Shown here piece after piece: positions 9,496 through 20,000 of a stretch of DNA of 64,000 nt. The position numbers were made by a program, and so were the translations under genes. Location: NCBI GenBank assembly GCA_009268125.1, contig WBOU01000001.1, forward strand, positions 587,247-651,246, written 5' to 3'. The first letter of the stretch is position 1, and each line of letters begins with the position of its first letter. The notes under the pieces were generated by a model. The model saw only the letters and a program-made list of their open reading frames with translations, was not told the origin of the DNA and made no database searches. This stretch comes from Chloroflexia bacterium SDU3-3. GTDB taxonomy: Bacteria; Chloroflexota; Chloroflexia; Chloroflexales; Roseiflexaceae.

Positions 9496-9525
9496 GAGGG
9501 CGCAGAGCCAAGGCCCCGCGCCCTC
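9496..9525. repeat. Intergenic hairpin, GH9 to GH5 gap
   Basis: GAGGGCGC and GCGCCCTC form a perfect 8-bp stem around a 14-nt loop, in the 124-nt gap after the GH9 stop. No T-tract follows directly. Confidence 0.45.
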
Positions 9526-9534
9526 CCAGGCTAC

Positions 9535-12090
<2,556 letters not shown>

Positions 12091-12246
12091 CTATCTCAAG
12101 GGCACCGTTCTCTGCGAGAACCTCCTTACAAAAGAGCCAAGAGACGTGTTGTTCTCCCATGCTATTGTCTCTTCCTGCACCCCGGTGTGTTGCACCTCCT
12201 CGTACGATGCCAATGCGGGAATCTCGCTCTATCTTAGGTGGCCAAT

Positions 12247-12287
12247 GTCACGTAAGCGTCACGGCAAGCGTTACGAGGCTCGTCACT
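12247..12287 (+). promoter_or_regulatory. Four phased GTCAC/GTTAC boxes (possible activator/repressor site)
   Basis: GTCACG at 12247 and 12258, GTTACG at 12270 and GTCACT at 12282 repeat in the same orientation at 11-12 bp, about one helical turn. A further GTCACA lies at 12311. Direct repeats at this pitch are typical of side-by-side binding of response-regulator-type dimers. The target could be the cellulase run (start about 250 nt away) or the efflux gene. Confidence 0.45.
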
Positions 12288-12383
12288 ATCCAACTCATTT
12301 TTAACTTTTTGTCACAATCGGGCTTTTTAGGGCTAAACACCGACCTGGCCAAGAAATCGGCCCTTTGTATGACCGCTCAACCT

Positions 12384-12411
12384 TTGACAGGTCAAAAGAA
12401 AATGCTATACT
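12384..12411 (+). promoter_or_regulatory. Promoter of MFS efflux gene with overlapping palindromic operator
   Basis: TTGACA (12384-12389), a 16-bp spacer and TATACT (12406-12411) with an upstream TGC form a near-consensus sigma-70-type promoter. A palindrome, TTTGAC-AG-GTCAAA (12383-12396), overlaps the -35 box, as expected for a repressor operator. Another GTCAAA half-site lies just downstream, near 12418. Confidence 0.7.
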
Positions 12412-12484
12412 TTCATGGTCAAAGTTGATCCCTCGTCCAATGGCGACACGCGCAATCTGCACTATCTGGCAAAGAGGTTTTTGT

Positions 12485-13948
12485 ATGTCTTCCGAGGAAC
12501 AGGCGTCGCCAAAACGCTGGTGGATTCTATTTGGCGTGAGTCTTGGCGTGCTGATGTCGACCATCGACGGCAGCATCGTCAATATTGCCCTGCGCACCCT
12601 AGTGCAGGAGCTGCATACCAGTTTCGCCATGGTCGAGTGGGTGGTGCTCAGCTACCTGCTGGTGATCACGGCGCTGCTGCTGGGGGTGGCGCGCCTGGGC
12701 GACATTCTGGGCAAAAAGCGCATCTACACCGCCGGGCTGGCGATCTTCACCCTTGGCTCGCTGCTGTGCGGCATCGCATCCGACGTGGGCTGGCTGATCG
12801 CCTTCCGCGCGGTGCAGGGCATGGGCGCGGTGATGGTGATGGCGCTCGGCACGGCCATCGTCACCGAGGCCTTCCCGCCGCGCGAGCGCGGGCGCGCCCT
12901 GGGCATCGTGGGCAGCGCCGTGTCGGTGGGCGTGGCCATCGGGCCGTCGCTGGGCGGCGTGCTGCTGGGCACCGCAGGCTGGCGCTCAATCTTCCTGGTC
13001 AACCTGCCGATCGGCATCCTGGCCGTGGCCATTGTCTCGCTCACCGTGCCGAACACGCCGCCCGCCGCCGTGCGCCAGCGCTTCGACGTGGTGGGCGCGC
13101 TGGTGCTGACCGCCACCATGGTGTGCTACGCCCTGGGCATGACGCTGGTGCAGGAGCGCGGCCTCGCCGACCCGCTCATCCTGGGCCTGATGGCCGCGTC
13201 GCTGGTGGGCATCGTGGCCTTCATCGTGGTCGAGTCCAAGGTCGCGCAGCCCATGATCCAGCTCGGCATGTTCCGCAACGTGCTGTTCAGCCTCAGCCTG
13301 GCGCTGGGCGTGATCGTGTTTGTGGTGCTGGCCAGCAACACGCTGATCATGCCGTTCTTCCTAGAGCAGGGCATGGGCTACAGCGTGACCCAGACCGGCC
13401 TGATGCTGGCGGTGGTGCCGGTGGTCACGGCGGTGATCGCGCCCTTCTCGGGCTGGCTCTCCGACCGCTACGGGTCGCGCATCATCAGCCTGATCGGGCT
13501 GGCGATCATGGTGGGCGGCTACTTTCTGGCCGCCACGCTCAGCCAGGATGTGGGGATCGCGGGCTACTTTGTGCGCATGGTGCCGATCAGCATCGGCATC
13601 GGCGTGTTCCAGTCGCCCAACAACAGCGCGGTAATGAACGCGGTGCGGCGCGACCAGATCGGCGTGGCCTCGGGCCTGCTGGCGCTCTCGCGCACCATCG
13701 GCCAGACCACCGGCATCCCGCTGATGGGCGCGCTGTTCGCGGGCTATGTGGCATCGGCGGGCGGCAGCTCCACCGAGACCGCCGCGCCCGCCGCGATTGT
13801 GCTGGGCACCCAGAGCACACTGCAGATCGCGGCCTGGGGCATCCTGGCCGCCTTCGCGCTGGCCGCCCTGGTGTTCTGGCTCAACCGCCACAGCCTGCGC
13901 CCCGCCGCTGGCGCGGCACCAGCCGAGGCCCCCATCCTAGCCGACTAG
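12485..13948 (+). CDS. DHA2-family MFS drug/proton antiporter
   Basis: 487-aa membrane transporter predicted to export toxic compounds using the proton gradient. I chose ATG 12485 because AAGAGG lies 7 nt upstream and the first transmembrane segment follows directly; an in-frame ATG at 12365 would begin inside the promoter. The sequence is almost entirely hydrophobic and fits about 14 transmembrane helices (EmrB/QacA type). LMSTIDGSIVNIALRTL matches the DHA2 motif in helix 1, RLGDILGKKRI and SGWLSDRYGSRI match MFS motif A copies, and RAVQGMGAVMVMALGTAIV matches the motif-B region. No regulator gene is adjacent, although the promoter carries a palindrome. Substrate unknown. Confidence 0.9.
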   Translation: MSSEEQASPKRWWILFGVSLGVLMSTIDGSIVNIALRTLVQELHTSFAMVEWVVLSYLLVITALLLGVARLGDILGKKRIYTAGLAIFTLGSLLCGIASDVGWLIAFRAVQGMGAVMVMALGTAIVTEAFPPRERGRALGIVGSAVSVGVAIGPSLGGVLLGTAGWRSIFLVNLPIGILAVAIVSLTVPNTPPAAVRQRFDVVGALVLTATMVCYALGMTLVQERGLADPLILGLMAASLVGIVAFIVVESKVAQPMIQLGMFRNVLFSLSLALGVIVFVVLASNTLIMPFFLEQGMGYSVTQTGLMLAVVPVVTAVIAPFSGWLSDRYGSRIISLIGLAIMVGGYFLAATLSQDVGIAGYFVRMVPISIGIGVFQSPNNSAVMNAVRRDQIGVASGLLALSRTIGQTTGIPLMGALFAGYVASAGGSSTETAAPAAIVLGTQSTLQIAAWGILAAFALAALVFWLNRHSLRPAAGAAPAEAPILAD

Positions 13949-13981
13949 GAAACCGCTGTCATTTTCCAAAACGACGCCTTA

Positions 13982-14022
13982 CACCAAGACACCAAGGATA
14001 TTTCGTCCTTGGCGTCTTGGTG
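13982..14022. terminator. Bidirectional hairpin between convergent genes (dispersed-repeat copy)
   Basis: A 17-bp stem with one mismatch (CACCAAGAC arm, 7-nt loop) sits between the MFS stop and the AlkB stop, so it can end both transcripts. It belongs to the TTGGCGTCTTGG repeat family seen elsewhere in this window. Confidence 0.6.
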
Positions 14023-14043
14023 TCTTGGTGGTAAAAAAGCAGC

Positions 14044-14619
14044 TCAGTCGGCCAGGATCACCGTGCGGAAGGTGAGCGATACCCGCCGCCCGCGCGCGAT
14101 CCGCTGGCCGCCCAGGGCGTCGCTCTTGCGGGCAGGGATGCCGTGCCGCCAGTCGTAGCGCGACTCGCCGCGCATCACCACCAGGCCGCCGGGCGCGAGC
14201 AGCAGCTCGTGGGCCTCCTCGCGCCGGGCGTGGCTGAACACCATGGCGCAGGCCGAGCCGAGGCTGAGCGACACGATGGTGTCGCCAAAACACGGCGTGC
14301 AGTCGATATGGCTGGCGATGCCCTGCCCCGGCATGTACTCGTTCACGATCACCTGATCGGGTAGCGCTTCCACCCAGCCCTCGCGGTGCAGCCGCGCGGC
14401 CAGCTCGGCGGCCCAGGGCGGCAGCGGCCCTAGCGCCAGGCTGCGGTCGACGGTGCGGCGGGTGTAGTCGTAGCGGTAGCCGTAGTGCTGCACCCGCCGC
14501 CGCAGGTCGGCCAGCCAGGTCTGGGCATCCACCACATCCAGCAGGGCCTGCTGCTCGGGGGCGGAGAGATATTCTGCCGCATAGCGAAGCCCTGGCACGG
14601 CGCACGGTATCTCGATCAT
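14044..14619 (-). CDS. AlkB-type 2-oxoglutarate/Fe(II) dioxygenase
   Basis: 191-aa oxygenase predicted to remove alkyl groups from nucleic acid bases (or modify proteins, as some ALKBH members do). The start at ATG 14619 follows GGAGGGG; longer in-frame starts run into repeat DNA. The double-stranded beta-helix core shows H104 and D106 (ASHIDCTP), H159 (DWRHGIP) and the 2-oxoglutarate-binding RxxxxxR at R179-R185 (RVSLTFR). NEYMPGQGI and YRYDYTRR are also typical of ALKBH2/3/8-like proteins, and a lone domain of this size is usual. It is convergent with the efflux gene and not obviously linked to it. Confidence 0.9.
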   Translation of the reverse strand: MIEIPCAVPGLRYAAEYLSAPEQQALLDVVDAQTWLADLRRRVQHYGYRYDYTRRTVDRSLALGPLPPWAAELAARLHREGWVEALPDQVIVNEYMPGQGIASHIDCTPCFGDTIVSLSLGSACAMVFSHARREEAHELLLAPGGLVVMRGESRYDWRHGIPARKSDALGGQRIARGRRVSLTFRTVILAD

Positions 14620-14942
14620 AGCCCCTCCAAAATCGCACATATGTTCTTTTAACAAGGTGCAGTATACCACCAATCGCTTTTCTCCTTGGGATCCTGGCGG
14701 TAAATCGATCCCCCTTCGTGCCTTTGCGTCTTCGTGGTATTCGTCTCTCTTGCTGGTGTCTTGGTCATAAAAACGCGTATTGACTCTTCTAGAACATTGC
14801 CCTATATTTCCTCGCATAATCAGTAGAAATTCTATCTTTTTCTGATCAACTGTTTCTCTTTTTCACTAGAATGTTCTGAAGCGCGTTGATCAGGCCAATC
14901 GCGACCGTGCCTCGCATGCAGAAGACAAAGGAGTTTCACGCG
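14620..14942. other. Intergenic region with dispersed-repeat copy
   Basis: Divergent spacer between the AlkB and GH43 genes. The part near 14717-14770 is a copy of the dispersed repeat (TTTGCGTCTTCGTGGTATTC, then GGTGTCTTGGTCATAAAA). The rest is AT-richer and probably holds the GH43 promoter, but I see no clear -35/-10 pair. Confidence 0.5.
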
Positions 14943-16418
14943 ATGGAACGCACAACGACGTGGCGCGACCACCCCGCACGCTGGATCCGGCTGGCCCTGC
15001 TGATCGGCATCATGGCCGCCTCGCTCGTCCCCGCAGCATCGGGCATGGCCGCCACCACCTTCACCAACCCGCTGAAGCAGAACGGCGCAGACCCCTGGCT
15101 GCAGTACTACGGCGGCTCCTACTACCTGATGACCACCACGTGGTCATCCGAGCTGACCATGCGCCGCGCCAGCTCGCTGGCGGGCCTCGCGAGCGCGCCC
15201 TCGGTGCAGATCTGGACCGACACCACCGCGTCGCGCTGCTGCGCCATGTGGGCACCCGAGTTCCACCAGCTGAGCGGCCCCAACGGCACGCGCTGGTACA
15301 TCTACTACACCGCTGGCACATCCGGCGCGTGCTGCGACACCCAGCGGCTGCACGTGCTGGAAAGCGCGGGCAGCGACCCGCTGGGGCCATACAGCTACAA
15401 GGGCCAGCTGCTGCCCGGCTGGGCCATCGACGGCAGCCTCCTCACGCTCAACAGCAAGTACTACCTGCTCTACTCGGCGTGGGAGGGGGCCAACCAGAAC
15501 GTGTACATGATCGCGCTGAGCAACCCGTGGACGGTGAGCGGCAGCGCCGTGAGGATCGCCACGCCCACCTACAGCTGGGAGCAGGTGGGCGCAAACGTGA
15601 ACGAGGGGCCGGTGGCGCTCCAGCGCGGCGGCAAGACCTTCATCATCTACTCGGCCAGCAGCTGCAACACGCCCGACTACAAGCTGGGCATGCTCACCTA
15701 CAGCGGCGGCACGGTGCTGAGCGCCAGCTCGTGGGTGAAGTCGTCCTCGCCAGTGTTCCAGCGCTCGGATGCCAACGGCGTGTACGGGCCGGGGCATAAC
15801 GGCTTCTTCAAGTCGCCCGACGGCAGCGAGGACTGGGTGGTCTACCACGCCAACGTGGCCAGCGGCCAGGGCTGCGGCGGCACGCGCTCGGCACGCGCCC
15901 AGAAGATCAGCTGGAACAGCGACGGCACGCCCAAGTTCGGCACACCCGCCGCCACCAGCGCGGCCCTCACCCTGCCCTCGGGCGACACCGGCGCCGCCGT
16001 CACCAGCTTCGAGCTAGTAAACCGCAACAGCGGCAAGCTGCTGGACCTAGAGAACTGCGCCACCGCCGACGGCACCAACGTGCGCCAGTGGAGCGACCTG
16101 AACAACAGCTGCCAGCGCTGGAGCTTCCAAGACACCGCCGACGGCTACTACCGGATCGTGAGCGCGGCGACCGGCAAGGTGCTGGATGTGGAGAACTGCG
16201 CCACCGCCGACGGCGCGAACGTGCGCCAGTGGAGCAACCTGAGCAACAGCTGCCAGCAGTGGAGCCTGGTGGCCACCGACGGCGGCTATGTGCGGATCGT
16301 AAACCGCTACAGCGGCAAGGTGCTGGATGTGGAGAACTGCGCCGCCGCCGACGGCACCAACGTGCGCCAGTGGGGCTGGCTGAGCAACGCGTGCCAGCAG
16401 TGGAAGCTGCAGTCCTAG
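14943..16418 (+). CDS. Secreted GH43 glycosidase with C-terminal ricin-type lectin domain
   Basis: 491-aa extracellular enzyme, probably an arabinofuranosidase or arabinanase acting on hemicellulose side chains. I chose ATG 14943 because AAAGGAG is upstream; ATGs at 14886 and 14916 lack a site. The signal peptide ends near GMAA (about residue 37). The GH43 five-bladed propeller (about 39-345) begins TNPLKQNGADPWLQYYGG, with the catalytic-base Asp in ADPW; WAPEFHQL and NEGPVALQRGG supply the other expected active-site segments (E in NEGP as acid). The C-terminal 130 residues hold three ricin-B repeats, each with L(D)VENCA.ADG..VRQW and a following CQ.W. Substrate is inferred from the family. 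No linker of the TPTP type, so it is built differently from the cellulase run. Confidence 0.9.
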   Translation: MERTTTWRDHPARWIRLALLIGIMAASLVPAASGMAATTFTNPLKQNGADPWLQYYGGSYYLMTTTWSSELTMRRASSLAGLASAPSVQIWTDTTASRCCAMWAPEFHQLSGPNGTRWYIYYTAGTSGACCDTQRLHVLESAGSDPLGPYSYKGQLLPGWAIDGSLLTLNSKYYLLYSAWEGANQNVYMIALSNPWTVSGSAVRIATPTYSWEQVGANVNEGPVALQRGGKTFIIYSASSCNTPDYKLGMLTYSGGTVLSASSWVKSSSPVFQRSDANGVYGPGHNGFFKSPDGSEDWVVYHANVASGQGCGGTRSARAQKISWNSDGTPKFGTPAATSAALTLPSGDTGAAVTSFELVNRNSGKLLDLENCATADGTNVRQWSDLNNSCQRWSFQDTADGYYRIVSAATGKVLDVENCATADGANVRQWSNLSNSCQQWSLVATDGGYVRIVNRYSGKVLDVENCAAADGTNVRQWGWLSNACQQWKLQS

Positions 16419-16666
16419 CTCGCTTCCTCAGCGCAGCGGGCAGCGTGTCGAGCGCCGCTCACTGCGCTGGAGGGTGTACCAAATGCTAAAGCTGGCCCAT
16501 TGACATGGCTTATGCCCATGCGGCGCTTTGATGTCTTGGTGACGGATCGGCAGCCTTCGCGCCCTCACACCTTCGTGGTATTCGTGCGCTCAGAGTCTAT
16601 GCGTTAGCGATGGAAACGCTTGGGCAACATCGGATGCAGTCGTTTCGCGGTGATATAGGGTCTTTC

Positions 16667-16698
16667 GCCCCTTGGCGTCTTGGATTCTTGGTAGTGAA
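16667..16698 (+). repeat. Dispersed repeat copy (TTGGCGTCTTGG family)
   Basis: CTTGGCGTCTTGG followed by ATTCTTGGTAGTGAA. Shares its core with copies at 13982-14036, 14717-14770, 16744-16782 and 61856-61905. Confidence 0.5.
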
Positions 16699-16743
16699 CA
16701 TGTTCTGCTGGGTGAGAACGCACAGGCGCTATTCGCCCTCCTC

Positions 16744-16782
16744 TGCCGCTTGGCGTCTTGCGATCTTGGTGGTAAACTGTCC
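16744..16782 (+). repeat. Dispersed repeat copy (TTGGCGTCTTGG family)
   Basis: GCTTGGCGTCTTGCGATC followed by TTGGTGGTAAA, the same architecture as the hairpin arm at 14006-14035. Confidence 0.5.
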
Positions 16783-16922
16783 CCCAACGACAGCGCTCCA
16801 TCCCAACCGCACCAGCGCACCTTAACAGCCGAATTGATAGCCCTTACCCACAGGCCATATACCCGATTGGGATGCGGCAGAACCCACCTCCCACGCGCCT
16901 ATACAGCGCGTGGCCCACCCCA

Positions 16923-17059
16923 AATATGCCGCGCTTGGCTCTGTGATGCTGGATAACACTGTTTTCAATGACTGACGTTAGGAAAAATTGGCCAATTTTG
17001 GCCATGCCGCGCAAACCGTCTTGCCAAGGGCGTCCCAATGCGCTAAAATAGGGACGCCC
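16923..17059 (+). promoter_or_regulatory. CRISPR leader 1
   Basis: About 137 nt, nearly the same as the leader at 51819-51954, ending directly at the first repeat. It contains a perfect 16-bp palindrome (16984-16999; AAAATTGG and complement) and a promoter: TTGCCA (17021-17026), a 17-bp spacer and TAAAAT (17044-17049). GGGCGTCCC (17028-17036) and GGGACGCCC (17051-17059) form an inverted repeat around the -10. Transcription runs into the array. Confidence 0.85.
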
Positions 17060-20000
17060 CTCGGAATCACCTAATCCTCGCGAGGGGATTGAAACGGTGA
17101 TGCCCGTTCCGTTATGATCCGCAACCCAGATAACCCTCGGAATCACCTAATCCTCGCGAGGGGATTGAAACTTTTAGTAAACGCTTCAACCGAGCGGGGG
17201 TCGAGTTCTCGGAATCACCTAATCCTCGCGAGGGGATTGAAACCACCGTTTGATTGATGTGTTAATACATTAATGGCATCACTCGGAATCACCTAATCCT
17301 CGCGAGGGGATTGAAACTGCGCACCCTCGCCGAACTCGGGTACGTCGACAGTGTCTCGGAATCACCTAATCCTCGCGAGGGGATTGAAACAACGGGCTGT
17401 GCAACTTTTTTAAGGTGCAGCCTGGCTCGGAATCACCTAATCCTCGCGAGGGGATTGAAACAGTCAGGATTGCTGGGCCTCCATGTGAGCCGCACCAGGC
17501 TCGGAATCACCTAATCCTCGCGAGGGGATTGAAACCGGGGTCTACGATGGTGCGGGCGTGGTGTGAGAGGCTCGGAATCACCTAATCCTCGCGAGGGGAT
17601 TGAAACTGTGAAATGTTGCATTCCAACCATGAAACTCAATAGATACACTCGGAATCACCTAATCCTCGCGAGGGGATTGAAACAGTGTAGGTAATTCGCC
17701 GTGTGGCCCTGAAGCGGTAACTCGGAATCACCTAATCCTCGCGAGGGGATTGAAACGGCCCAGCGCGAGCGCGATCCGGTTCATCACCTCAGGCTCGGAA
17801 TCACCTAATCCTCGCGAGGGGATTGAAACTGGGCGTCGCTGTTGCTGATATGGTCGATTTCTGTGCAAGCTCGGAATCACCTAATCCTCGCGAGGGGATT
17901 GAAACGCGGCGCAGGCTCTCGAACAGCTCCTGGCGCGTCTCGGTCTCGGAATCACCTAATCCTCGCGAGGGGATTGAAACAGGCCACGGCGCGCGCGGCC
18001 TCATAGGCTTGGTTCGCGCCTCGGAATCACCTAATCCTCGCGAGGGGATTGAAACCCATAGCCTGCACATCGTCCTGGTGCTGGGCGTCGATGTCTCGGA
18101 ATCACCTAATCCTCGCGAGGGGATTGAAACTAGGTGTTATTGTCGCCATCGTCAGATCTCCTTCAGGACTCGGAATCACCTAATCCTCGCGAGGGGATTG
18201 AAACCGACTACAATCAGGAGCGAAAGGATATCGAGGCCGAGACTCGGAATCACCTAATCCTCGCGAGGGGATTGAAACCGGCGAGATCTGACCCGATCTC
18301 GCCGCCGCCTTGCGTCTCGGAATCACCTAATCCTCGCGAGGGGATTGAAACCCCCGCCCGCTACGTTGGAAACAATGCTCGCGCGCGACTCGGAATCACC
18401 TAATCCTCGCGAGGGGATTGAAACATGATGATGCAAACACGCTGCTGCAATACGGGCAATCTTTTCTCGGAATCACCTAATCCTCGCGAGGGGATTGAAA
18501 CCCAGGACGAATAGAGCGATCACGAGCCACCACATACCAACCTCGGAATCACCTAATCCTCGCGAGGGGATTGAAACCTTGTTGGCATTTCAGCAAATAC
18601 AATCACCCAACATGCTCGGAATCACCTAATCCTCGCGAGGGGATTGAAACCGCATGAACGCACCAAGGGGTAGCTCATCGCCGATTACGCTCGGAATCAC
18701 CTAATCCTCGCGAGGGGATTGCCCCCCCCCAGCAGCGGCTCACACGACAGAAACCGCACACGGGCGCTCGGAATCACCTAATCCTCGCGAGGGGATTGAA
18801 ACCCCATCTGCGCTGCGATGTTACGAAAACTCATGCCCGTCTCGGAATCACCTAATCCTCGCGAGGGGATTGAAACGTATCTGAAGGCAGAGCAGGCACG
18901 TATCCAGGACGAAGGCCCTCGGAATCACCTAATCCTCGCGAGGGGATTGAAACCGACGATCTCGTCGGCTGTGGTAAAATCGGTGCTATCCCTCGGAATC
19001 ACCTAATCCTCGCGAGGGGATTGAAACTTTCCTCGATAAACCCGGCTGCCTCAGCGCAAGCCAGAGTCTCGGAATCACCTAATCCTCGCGAGGGGATTGA
19101 AACGCTTCATCCAAACACGATCCCCCAGACCGCTACGAAGCCTCGGAATCACCTAATCCTCGCGAGGGGATTGAAACAGATGATGAACGCGCCGGATGAT
19201 GAGGATGGGTTTTAGCTCGGAATCACCTAATCCTCGCGAGGGGATTGAAACGATGTACTATGCTGGATACATCACGTACAGCGAGACGGCCTCGGAATCA
19301 CCTAATCCTCGCGAGGGGATTGAAACGCTCATTACCACCTCATCCCCTTCAGAAACGCATCAATCTCGGAATCACCTAATCCTCGCGAGGGGATTGAAAC
19401 TCACCGAGGCGACGGTGGGCTACGGCCAGCCGGGCAGCCACTCGGAATCACCTAATCCTCGCGAGGGGATTGAAACAACGTTGTGTAGTAGCCCATGATC
19501 TTACTCCTTACACGCTCGGAATCACCTAATCCTCGCGAGGGGATTGAAACACATGCGGTAGAGTGGTTGTCCTGGTGTCCAAGGCATTCTCGGAATCACC
19601 TAATCCTCGCGAGGGGATTGAAACCAGCGATACTTGATATACTGAGGATACTGCCTGGTATCTCGGAATCACCTAATCCTCGCGAGGGGATTGAAACGGG
19701 AAAGTACAGCGCTGACGCCACTATAACCTATAATACTCGGAATCACCTAATCCTCGCGAGGGGATTGAAACAGAAACAGCAGTACGCCGATCACAAACAC
19801 CGCCAAAACTCGGAATCACCTAATCCTCGCGAGGGGATTGAAACATGCGGGAACCGACACTCTACGGAATGATAACTTACGCTCGGAATCACCTAATCCT
19901 CGCGAGGGGATTGAAACCGTGGTCTGCCCGACGTGCGGCCGCACGCGGCGATGCTCGGAATCACCTAATCCTCGCGAGGAGATTGAAACAACTGGCTTCT

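Larger units (their letters stand above)
16419..16922. other. Gene-free stretch with dispersed repeats
   Basis: No supported gene. It contains at least three divergent copies of the TTGGCGTCTTGG-type repeat (around 16528-16585, 16667-16698 and 16744-16782), then grades into the CRISPR leader. Short open frames here follow the repeats and show no ribosome sites worth calling. Confidence 0.55.

Noticed and set aside
12415-14034. 539-codon frame overlapping the MFS gene
   Set aside because: Frame-shifted shadow; the other frame has transmembrane helices and MFS motifs.
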